A stretch of DNA of 64,000 nucleotides from Henricia sp. BOLD:AAB3569 (Eukaryota; Echinodermata; Asteroidea; Spinulosida; Echinasteridae). The notes under the pieces were generated by a model. The model was not told the DNA's origin. It searched no databases and saw nothing but the letters and a program-made list of their open reading frames with translations. The position numbers and the translations under genes were made by a program. The stretch lies in NCBI GenBank assembly GCA_037783545.1, contig JBBELK010000370.1, forward strand, positions 682,001 to 746,000, read 5' to 3'. Each line of letters starts with the position of its first letter. Positions within the stretch are counted from its first letter, which is position 1. Of this stretch, positions 32,840 to 43,004 are shown piece by piece.

Positions 32840-33489
32840 AAGGCGCGTTCCCATTGGACTTCTTTTTACGCGCCCTCGCGGGAACTTTCCGCGACACCCT
32901 GTAAACATTCCTTCCTGTAAATCTCCCGTGCGTTCCTACTAACATATATTTTACACGACGCGAGCGGAAAATTTAGCTATTTGGCTGGCCATATGTGGTC
33001 AATTGAGGGCGTAGTTTACATAACCTTTGACCTAACAGGAGTTTCGTTTTCAGGAAACCCAATCAAATTTCGAACAACTTCTATTAAACTTGCCATTATA
33101 TTTGCGAAGAAATGAGCATGAAAAAAACACGTGCGTACGTACGTACATGGCATGTACAGTACATAATAACGGAACAAGAATTTTCGCGCAATGTGTGGTG
33201 GGATTGCACAATGCAGGAAGTGACGTCATCCATTTGGCATTTTACACAGCGGTAGCGGTAGTTCTACAGGGCGGCGCTGTTCCCATTGGCTTTTTCGAGG
33301 GCCCTGTAAAACTCCCGCGGCTGAGCGGAAAGTTTCCGCGGACTCTTTTACCCTGTAAGTTTTACATCGTGGTCGCGGTAACTTTACAGGGACGCTAATT
33401 CTCCGTGCGTCCCCATTGGACTAAATTTTGCTACTCTCCCGCACAACCACGGGAGTTTAACCAAAAATAGTCCAATGGGAACACCACTT
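32840..33489. mobile_element. Foldback element with CGTTCCCATTGGACT ends
   Basis: The left end AAGGCGCGTTCCCATTGGAC and the right end GTCCAATGGGAACACCACTT are inverted repeats. Versions of TCCCATTGG and of CCGCGG and CCTGTAA words recur inside. About 650 bp. Confidence 0.75.
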
Positions 33490-33909
33490 TAGCCTACTGG
33501 TACAGGTCTACAAGTGTACAGGTACAGGTACATGTACCCACCACCAGGGACAAATTCTGCATTTCCTTTGACAAATGAGAATAATAATATCCTTATTGTT
33601 AGACAGGAAACCACAAGGGTCATGCTGTGGGGACACCTTGGGTGGTATTTTGCAAGTCTAAAAAGCAACACTGTAGTATTGTAGGCCCTACCCATTTTAA
33701 TGCCTTGTGTATAGTGATTCATAAAAGAAAAATGTAGTTACCAAATCTTTTAAAAGGCTCAGACAAGTTTGGGTTTTTTGTGGTGTTAATTATATTAAAT
33801 AAACCATGTACCTGTAGGCCTGTGTACATGTACATGTACCCGCAAGGTCAATGGTTTTTCTTTCTTTTTTCTTAAAAAAATAATTTCATTTTGTTTGAAG
33901 TCTAATGCC

Positions 33910-34493
33910 TTGGTCACACCTTTGCGTATATTGTTGCGTATTGCTGCGCTATGCGGGGTATATCAATACGCAGCCGTACCCAACAATACGCGGCAAATTT
34001 GAAGGTAGCAGTCACACTATTGCGTATGCCTACGGTTGCCTATGGCCACGCTATAGCTCGCTTTTGCTCATAGCAGTACGATTCAATACGCAGTTTGCTC
34101 GCCTCGTTGCGTATGTAGCTCGTTCTTTGTTCGTTTGCTGCTCGCTAGCCGCTCGCACCAGTTGGTCTCATTGCGTCTCACTGCGTGTTTCCTCGCTTTA
34201 GCTCGTCTGTAGTTCGTACTGCTGCGTGCTAGCTCGCTGTACGGCTTAGTCACTCGCTGTTGCTCGCATTCACTGGTTGCCACTTGATCCGCTCGTAGGC
34301 GAATTGACCTTGCGATTGCTTGCGATAGTTTTAAAACTAGCGAGCGACTAGCGCAGGCCTATGCGCTAGTCTGCGTATTGAGTACGTACATGTAGTGAGC
34401 ACGTTTCATTGCGCTTTATTGGGTATGACTGCCTATGTCTGCGTTAGGGCAATATGCAGCATCACGCAAGCCAAATACGCAAAGGTGTGACCC
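33910..34493. mobile_element. Foldback element with GGTCACACCTTTGCGTA ends and amplified TGCGTA/GCTCG words
   Basis: The 17-bp ends (33912-33928 and 34476-34492) are perfect inverted repeats. Inside, TTGCGTA, ATACGC and GCTCGC recur dozens of times in both orientations. About 584 bp. Confidence 0.85.
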
Positions 34494-34522
34494 TCGCATA
34501 ACTGTGGTCAACAAAAGAGGTC

Positions 34523-34828
34523 TCATTAGACCAGTAGTGTGAAATGGTGTGGGCGTTGAGTTCGCCCCGGGGGCGAGCAATGACGAAGGTCACTTAAAAG
34601 CGCGCTAAGTTCGATTTGCGTGAAGACCATAATAAAAGCGCAACATGAACGCATACTTTTTAATTGCATGTATATCCATGCTACAGTACATACGATGGCA
34701 AAACAGTTTTCAACACGTGCGATTCTGTCTTTGGAGTTTCATTGCCCAGTCAAAAATTGCGCGTCGCCCCGGGGTGGCCCAGGGGCGAGTTCGCCTCGGA
34801 GTTTGACGTTCTAGTGGGAAAAGGCCTA
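34523..34828. repeat. Fragment of the CCCCGGGG-type foldback family
   Basis: Has TTCGCCCCGGGGGCGAG near the left and the right end CTAGTGGGAAAAGGCCTA as in 28979-29399. The left terminal repeat is not clear. Confidence 0.5.
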
Positions 34829-35539
34829 TAGCGTAGTATCTGACAGTAGCTACGGTACCTGTGTCCAACATGATTATAATTTGCAAATTTTCTATTCAGT
34901 TGTTATAATGCAGACCTGTACCCTACCGTTGTAGGCCTACTGTAATCACTAGTTCTGTGACCTGTCATAAGAAACACTGCATAAATGCATGAGCTACCGT
35001 ACTACTGTCAACGCGATAGTCAGAATCTATCATTCCCATTCCGAGTAGTGGTGACTGAAATTGCTCTACAGTCTGGGAGAGAGAATCCTCTTCAAGTGGG
35101 CATCTGTAACTTGACACCCAACGAGATGACCGGACGGTCTCTTGATAGTCGCTTTAAGCTCGTGAGTCATTGTGATATCATTGGATGAATAGGGGAATTC
35201 TGAGCCGGTGTTGACCCCAGTCCGAATTTAGAGCATATTGTGATGGATTGTACAGAAATGAAAAGTAATTTAATCACTTTAAATTTCACAGAAAAGTTGA
35301 AAACTAAAGATATACAAACAATTCTTGGCTTGCTTGACCCATGGCAACAAAATACTGTGTTATACCGAAGTACAGTGCTTGAAGAACATTTCACATCCAT
35401 TTTGATTAATTTTGACTGAACATATTTGTGAAGAAAATTTGTTTACTTCTTTTGTTGCTCGTTATAAAAATGTAGACCAAATTTAAATGTTTACCAAATT
35501 TAATCAGTACTTGTGTTTTTCCCTGTACACTGGTACTTG

Positions 35540-35647
35540 GTAGGGCACCTTTTATTACTTAAACTGTTCAACAATGGAAGCACAATATGTGCAACCAAAA
35601 AACAAAGAAACTGCCCCACGAAATGGCGGCTATTCGATACGGTCCAT
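35540..35647. mobile_element. Truncated MITE, ATAGACCGTATCGAAC family
   Basis: GGGCACCTTTTATTACTTAA to GGCGGCTATTCGATACGGTC matches 20111-20245. The left inverted end is missing. Confidence 0.75.
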
Positions 35648-37132
35648 ACATTCTCTTTAATGCCTACATTACCATACATGTACCGGGGTATGTCATGGGA
35701 ATTGGTGAACTTGTGATGCTTGCAGTCTATCATGCCCAGCGAGACCCATTATCACCCGAACATGACCAATGTACAGTATGTACTGTTGCGGAAATCCCAT
35801 GGGAAGCATTGACATTTTGGCATCCAGTGGCACAAATAGAAGGAGGAAAGTATTTCCGGTTCTTGTGTACAAGGATGTGGAATTCCGAGCGAGAAAGCAG
35901 ACAGCAGACTGTGCATTTAGACATGCAGACTTTGTGTATTATTAATTACTATAGACACCACTGTAACCAACATTCTGCTATAATGTTCGTTATGAATTTT
36001 GTAGTACATTTTTCTAGAAAATTCAATGATTTTTGCAAAAGCTTTTTACATACGGTACACGGTATCGATGTGCTATAATTTAAAGCAATTTTCTGCACAA
36101 AATATACATACATGTAGACTTCCAAATGTTAAAGCCATGTCCACCTCTTCAATATGGAAGTGCCCAAAATCATAGTTTTAATTTGGCTAAAAACATAATT
36201 TCCTTGGCAGAAATGAAAAGAATTTAAATGAGAGAAATTGTTGCCTGTAAACAGGAACAGATTACATACTGAAAACAGGGGTCGATTTGGACAAAAAAAA
36301 GTTTGCATACACAAATGTGATTTTTTCTTGAAAATTGGCTGAATTTTGCATGCACAGATGAAATTTTACATAAATATGTAAATATGCTCTAAATCGACCA
36401 CTGACTGAAAACCGTCAACGACTAGCTGGATTTAGTTTAACTTATATAGAAAATGCACGCATTTTGTCTTGGGACAGAATGTTGACGTGTACGAGCACGT
36501 ACTGTAACCTGCCGTGTGTACATTTAGTTTACTTCCATGCGCATCAGTCATTCCACGGTATAAACTCGGCTTTCAGCGACCACTTGATTTTCAGCAAATG
36601 GAGCTCACGTTGAGAGCAATTTTTATCAGCGCACCAGGGTTGGACTTGGCCCCTTTAGGCTTTTCTGATGAGTAACAAAGACTTTTGTAATTAGTCAGAG
36701 TAGAGGAGGGATTGAGGTGGAGTCGGCGAGGCGACGCTTTCTGCGACGGGAACCAATCATCGATCAAGCCTTGGCCGTCTTGGCCGGGGCTGTTGGCTGA
36801 TCCATCTGAACTGTTACGCGACATCATAATGACATACTGGGCCGACTGGTTCTATATACCATGTCATTTGAAAAACTTGGAGTTTGCACTAAGAAATGTT
36901 CATGTAATTGAGCTTTCAAATGAATGATGCCGTGCATACTCATCACAGTGAAATTTTTAAATATATTATTCCTCTGTCACAAAAAGTATGTCTTGATACT
37001 TGTCAAACTTAGATACATTGGGTTAAAAATGCTGTTAACTCGAAACATGAATCATTTCCCATCAAAGTTTTAACCAAGCTTACTTGTATCTCTGCGTAAA
37101 GTGTTAGGTATAAACTGTTCATCTCATGGAAG

Positions 37133-37462
37133 CGCGTGTGGTCTAGTGGGTATGAAGCGGGACTCCCAATGAATCAGAGGTTGGGGGTTCGAGCCCCACT
37201 TCGACCAACGTGTCTGTGTCCCTGGGCAAGGCACTTAATCCCAGTTGCCTCGTCAACCCAAGCGATATATGGGAAGCTGTTAAGGGGAATGCCACAATCT
37301 AACTGCTGATAGGGTTGTGCGCCTGGCCAGCAGCCACCTAGTTGAAGCGAAATGGTTCTGGTGATTCTCTGATGGCAGCGGTAATAATGGTAACAGCGCC
37401 TTGAGCACCCTGCAGGGTGGATATGTGCGCTATACAAATCTAATCATTATTATTATTATTAT
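37133..37462 (+). mobile_element. tRNA-derived SINE with Deu-like core and ATT tail
   Basis: The head GTGTGGTCTAGTGGGTATGA is A-box-like and GGGGGTTCGAGCCCCAC is B-box-like. A central part CCCTGGGCAAGGCACTTAAT follows, then a CR1/L2-type tail GCGCTATACAAATCTAATC and (ATT)n. The combination is typical of deuterostome SINEs. Confidence 0.8.
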
Positions 37463-38853
37463 CTCAGTTAATTCATCAAAAACGGCTTTGAGCAAAGTGG
37501 TGGGTACATAGTGTAAGTGCTTTGGGTTTTTATCCTATGTATGGTAAGGTTCTCAGTACAAGTTCAATGAAATAATGCAAAAACAAACTGTAATGGTAGT
37601 TGACAAAATACATGCATAGTCAGTTTAGTTTGAAAATTCATCTACATGTATGTATACATGTATGTGGACTAAACCGTAACATTGAAAGTGAAATGGAAAC
37701 AGCCAAGTCCTTGTGAACGTGTTTACCTACCGGTACATGTAATGGAACAGGATTTGAGAGATTAAAGTTAGTTTTTAGGAACTGAAAGATCATTGTTTAT
37801 GTGCACAGTGTGTATGTGGTAAGATTGTGCATGTTTAATTTCATTTTGTTCAATTAATTGACAGACTACTAGAGTGTGATATCAGTTGCCAGGTTAAATT
37901 GTATGGGTGCCTACCGGTATGCCCTCTGTAGTACACTACCCTATCTTGTATAATGGGGATCTCTTTCCTCCAGGCACCTTTATGCCTCATTGGTGTCCCA
38001 GCTACCGCTAGATTCCTTCAAAGTGCCTCCGTCTCCTCAGTTACTGTCTTGGAAGTTGTTGAAACAGCCTGTGAGCATGCATGTCAGTCAACATCGTTAG
38101 TCATGGTTGGTAATGTGGGTTGGCGGAGCTTAAGTTATGAGAGGAGTGTTGAATAGGCCTTCTATGTACATGTACATGTACATGTACCTCTCTGAAGTTG
38201 ATTAAAATTCATTCTAATTTGGAAAGCGGAATTGCAATTTTGTCTTTTGGAGGAATCGTTTAATTACTGAAAGGTACTTTATATGCAGAAAATAAGGTAA
38301 TATAAATAATTTTCATTACAAACATAGAAAAAGGAAATCGGTGACCAATATTTTTTTCCTGTGACTTCAAAGGAAAATAAGTCATGATAAATACTCGGCA
38401 ACACTGCAGGAAAAAGTTCAATTTAAATACAGTGTACATTTCATACTAATTAATTATTACTTCGGTCTGGTAGAATCCATATGTATGCCAAAGCCACATG
38501 TACATGTACATGTAATGTAAAGAAACACATTGCGCTTTTAAGCTACAGTATGTTGTTTATGAAGTCAAGGTTGTAAACACACAAAATGGATGCACAGTGG
38601 AGCAGACAAAATAAACCATGTACATTATCAAAACAATTAATCTAGCTACACAGACTTTGATCTCTGGTCTTGTGTCAAGTCTTCTTCGTGTTGTCTTGAC
38701 CACAGTGTTGACTTTAGTTCCTGTTACTACTGCATGTTCTGCTGATTAGATAAATGTGATTCCAGTTTTAGCATCTCTTCTGGATAAAGTCAGACGACAT
38801 TTTATTTGTTGTCATTAAACAGTATTGTTTTTTATTGCTGATTAAAAGTCTAT

Positions 38854-39216
38854 TGTATCATTTGCAATGACCCAATTTTGTTTTTCATGAGTTGACAAGA
38901 AAAACCTTACTCAAAGCGTTGATAGCAATGGTAACAAACACCACAATAATTTATTTCCCTCCAAAATGGTATTTCATGCTGGAAATTGACAACCGAAGGT
39001 GGTTTTCTAAAAAAAAGTCTCGTGCACAAGACTTTTTTACCATTCACTTTTACACAAAATCCTATATAGATTTCAAGGTTTTCTAAAGCATTGATGCATC
39101 TAAGTACATGTAGCTAAAATTTCTTCAGGCTAGTTTACCAACATTCTTCCTTAGATACCGGTATGTTACACTCTTATTCCACGAATCTTTAAAAAGTTTT
39201 ATCTTGCAAATGATAC
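38854..39216. mobile_element. Non-autonomous element with TGTATCATTTGCAA ends
   Basis: Begins TGTATCATTTGCAATGACCC and ends TTGCAAATGATACA. A close copy lies at 57178-57494. Fragments of the left end recur at about 3250 and 39235. The internal ORF is not protein-like. Confidence 0.8.
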
Positions 39217-40463
39217 AGTAGGGCTTTTAAAGGTCTATTGTATCATTTGCATTGGCCAAATTCATGAGTTCACAAGAAAAAAAACCTTCTTTAAAGTGTT
39301 CATACATGTAGCAATGGTAAAAACTGTTTTCTGTTCAAAACTGAAGATACTGGTACTAGTTCATTTACTTGACATGTACTTTGGTGTCCATCTTGAAGTA
39401 ATAGAGCACGCTTTGTGTTTCGGTCACTAGATCGCGACCACCGATGCATGCAAGTCGTACTGCTAACACATCCCATCTGTTTCTTGTGTTATTCAACAGA
39501 CCTCCTTTTGACACCCAAGAAAATGACTTTGTAAACAAACTCAATAGGTGTGACATGAGTTTCCTTTGCAGAAGATTGCATCGTATTGATGTTTTCAAAG
39601 TCTTAGTTTCTTTATGGTCAAAATCTAATGTTCGACACACACAAATAAAAAAAAAAATGAAAAAGGGGTAGTACTGTATAATGTAAATTTTGTTTGTTTG
39701 TTGTAGCTCTGCTTTGTTTATGTCCAAAAACTCTGATTTGCACAATAGTATTTTATAACTTATTGTGACTACAGAGCAATCTTTTTACAGGTTTTTTTGA
39801 CAATTTTGTGCAAAAACATTAGAAGGAAAGGTTTACCTGCATTTTCCAACAAATTTTTATTTAAAAATGAAAACAATTTTCATCTGCACACATTTGTTAT
39901 TATAACAGTTTTTCCTGTGAAACTCATGAAAACTTAGCTCACTCGCATGGTGTTGTCATAAACTGATGGCTCAAGATACAGATGTTATTTGAAACTGAAA
40001 AAAACTATTGCAGCTTGCATGCTGTGTCATCGTGTTTTCATTAGGCCTAGTGCTGAAAGAAGATATCTCTCTTCAAGTCTTTTGGTTCCTCCAGCAAATT
40101 CTTTTGAAAGATTGGATATGTTTCTCCACCCCATAGGGTCGCTTGAACCACCACCCCCCCTCCCCCTTTGAAAATTGTAAACTGAGACAGTCAGTCTGAA
40201 TTGGGTTAAAATATCAGACGGGTAATAATAAATATGGAGCCGAATGTAATAGATACATCAAATCGTCAACAACCAGGCCAGTACAAAGTGGGGATCATAC
40301 TGGAATCTTTAATCAAGAAAACATGATACCCAAACCATTTTGACTGCTATTTTGGCAGGATTTATTAAAAATCATGTTTTTCCACCGCCCTAGTTAGAAC
40401 TGTACATGTATGTATACTTAAATATGTTTTTACATGCATGTGTACTGTATACTGTACATGTAG

Positions 40464-40676
40464 CAAGGTTGTAGTCGAGTCCATCAAAAGTCTATCACAA
40501 GTCCAGAGCCGATAAAATCTTAAATCCGTGACAAATCCCGCACAAGTCCATGACAAGTCCAGTAACAAGAAGCAAAGGATGAACATGCACAAAATAATGT
40601 CTCAGTTGGAGTTCATTTGAATACCGGTAGCTTGTGACTTGAATTAAGACCCAGGGACTTGTAAAGACTTGTGAAG
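40464..40676. repeat. Interspersed repeat GGTTGTAGTCGAGTCC family
   Basis: AAGGTTGTAGTCGAGTCC, CAGTAACAAGAAGCAAAGGA and GACTTGAATTAAGACCC are shared with 18193-18336. Confidence 0.65.
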
Positions 40677-41454
40677 TTAACCACTGGTTTCAGTCTATAA
40701 ACATGATAAAAAGGGTCCCCGTTATTTCTCTTGTTCTAATATTGTATTGATCCCTCTTTACACTGTACATTTATGAACTTTTCAAATGTAGGAGGAAGTA
40801 CATGTACATGTAGGCCTACATGAACATATAATATGTAGAATTAAAATGGTATTTTGCCGACTTCCTTTTGGATGATACAGTACTGTAAATGATATACCTG
40901 TTTATAGTGTAACTTGTACAGTGTACGGTACATGTATGTACCGCAACACACCTGATCTACTGAATAAAATGCTGCAGGAAATACATATACGTAGACCTAG
41001 TTTTTGTTTGCTTACTGTTTGCTTACATATGAAACTTGCAAAACTTCTAACCCTGCATGCATCTACATAATTTCTCATATTATTTTTCTTTCCTTTTCGT
41101 ACATGTACAGTATGTACTGTAAGTTGATTTTCACTATTTTCTATTTGCATGAGGAAAATATCACATTTCTCAACTGTCTTCATTTAATTGCGAGGGTGGT
41201 AAAATGAAAGAGGATGTTCTCTTGATCAAAACTGAAATCCTAAACAGATGCCTTTGATATTCGTGTTTACATGTATGTACAATGTAGGCGTGATGTCCAT
41301 GTGTGATTTCATATTACATAAAATATAGGTACCGGTACCGGTACATTAGATTCACAAGATATCTTTTTAGAGTTTAATAATAATTGAAAGTGAATTTATA
41401 TGTGCGCACACATTTTTTTACAAGGATGCCCTCATGTGAAAGAAACTGTATGTA

Positions 41455-41900
41455 AGACATGTTTACACTGAGCTCGGGATCAATATTGATCCCCTGATAA
41501 GAATGTGTCAGTGTTAACCGCAATGATCCTGAGTGCCGCGTTTACATTCTGTAGTTGATCCCGAGCGCAGTGCCAGAAGTTGCAGTCAAAGGTCATGCTC
41601 TATGTACTGATCAATGTGTGCATGGGTTGTGCAAGTACAGTGTACAAGGCCACTTGAATTTCGAGGGCTTTTCCCCCGCTATGGCTGTGGAGTGGATGCG
41701 GTAAAGATAAATTGCTTATCTAACCGCAAACTGATCCCGAGCTCGGGATCGAACCCTCCGCCAACACGAGACCAAAATCTTGGGGTCTGATCCGGGGCCA
41801 ATTTGGTCCTGAGAGTGTTTACACTCAGTTTGTGATCCGGGGCTGATCCCGAGCTCGGTGTTCGACCCCGAGCTCGGGATTAAGTGTTATGTAAATAGGG
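41455..41900. mobile_element. Foldback element with amplified GATCCCGAGCTCGGGATC word
   Basis: GTTTACACTGAGCTCGGGAT opens it. TGATCCCGAGCTCGG and relatives occur at least eight times in both orientations, and GTGTTTACACTCAG is repeated near 41815. The right end lies near CCGAGCTCGGGATTAAGTG. End pairing is imperfect. Confidence 0.6.
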
Positions 41901-42401
41901 TGTGAATTGTGTAGAATCCTTTACATGTACATGAAGGCCTGTCCACATACATGCACTTATTCCAAGGACAGTAAAATATCAGCAATAAGTGAAAAAATAT
42001 CAGTAGAATGCCTTTATGTAATTATTGATTTCAAGAGGAAATTTACAGGGGTTTTTTTGGTACTCATGTTGTACTCATACTACATACATGTAAATGTACA
42101 ATTGTTAATCCATTACTACAGAAACGTTTTGTGGGTACCGGTACTGTACTTCTTAATTTGGCGTCCATGTACAGTAGCATCAGTATTTATGGAAGTCATG
42201 CAGATTTTGAATTGGTATGGTATTTTTGGTGCTGATGTGTAGAAATTGCCTCTTTGTTTCTTAACCAGCAACATATAGGCTAACTAAAATTGGAAAAGAA
42301 AAAGAAAAATACCACTTTTGAAATTTTGACACCAATGTCGCACTTTTCGCCCCAACTTTGTGGAGAGACCCATGACGTGTACATGTATCTGTACAGTTGT
42401 A

Positions 42402-42578
42402 CAGTAGTCAGAAGTTTACATACAACTGTGTTAAAACTGGCGTGATTTTGAGGAATTCCTCACGTGCTTGCAGTACCATACCTGGTAGCTTGCACACCTT
42501 GAAATGGTTCGGGTAGTCCTGTTTACCATTTTGGGTGATGATGGTGGTGGTGTACATGTAAACTTCTGACTTCAACTG
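42402..42578. mobile_element. Tc1/mariner-type MITE
   Basis: CAGTAGTCAGAAGTTTACAT at the left and GTAAACTTCTGACTTCAACTG at the right, with TA on both sides. This is the CAGTTGAAGTCGGAAGTTTA terminus known from Tc1-like transposons. 177 bp, no transposase. Confidence 0.8.
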
Positions 42579-42887
42579 TATGCACATCTGTGTATATAAA
42601 ATATTAAATGTAAGCCTGTGTAAAACCCATGAAACAAACATAAACTGCTTTAAATGACATCTGTACATTTACATGTATGTAGGAAAACTAGAATTTTAAA
42701 CTGCTACTATGAATACTGATTTGTTATCTCTGCATTTTCTATTCCTTCCAGACTAATTTGAATGCACCTATCCATCTCATCAGCCACATGACACCAAATC
42801 AGCACTCTTCACGCCTCCCTTCAATGACTGCCTAGATTTCCTCCCCCCATTTTCTTCTGGTGTGGAAAGCGGAAATCATCAGTAACC

Positions 42888-43004
42888 ATGGTGATGCTTC
42901 AGTCATCCTCGGTCGGCCTGGAGGACATGGCCAAGCTGACCGACCTGAAAGACGAAAGCATCTTGGAGAATTTACAGCTCAGATACGAACACAACCAGAT
43001 TTAT
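42888..43004 (+). CDS. MYO10: MYO10 exon with candidate start codon
   Basis: ATG at 42888 has an ideal context (ACCATGG), and the exon ends TAT|gtgagt. It encodes [20 protein letters not shown] and then RYEHNQIY, matching VDDMASLTEL...RYKRNQIY of human MYO10. The frame stays open upstream to a TGA near 42826, and SVTM before the ATG resembles KVTAM of the family, so this may instead be an internal exon spliced from an upstream one. An acceptor-like ttccttccag ends at 42750. Confidence 0.75.

Larger units (their letters stand above)
17716..42750. other. Repeat-dense region without a recognised gene
   Basis: Between the putative IGF2BP 3' UTR and the first myosin exon seen, about 25 kb holds the elements listed separately. 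Outside them (for example 21030-22260, 22455-24800, 25990-26570, 27800-28970, 29400-29860, 31720-32680, 35650-37130, 37465-38850, 39320-40460 and 40680-41450) I see AT-rich sequence with many TACATGTA words and only short chance ORFs. It may include the promoter and undetected 5' exons of the myosin gene. Confidence 0.6.

Noticed and set aside
35587-36078. 163-residue ORF
   Set aside because: It begins inside a truncated MITE and has no recognisable domain, low-complexity-free but unconserved-looking composition; chance frame most likely.
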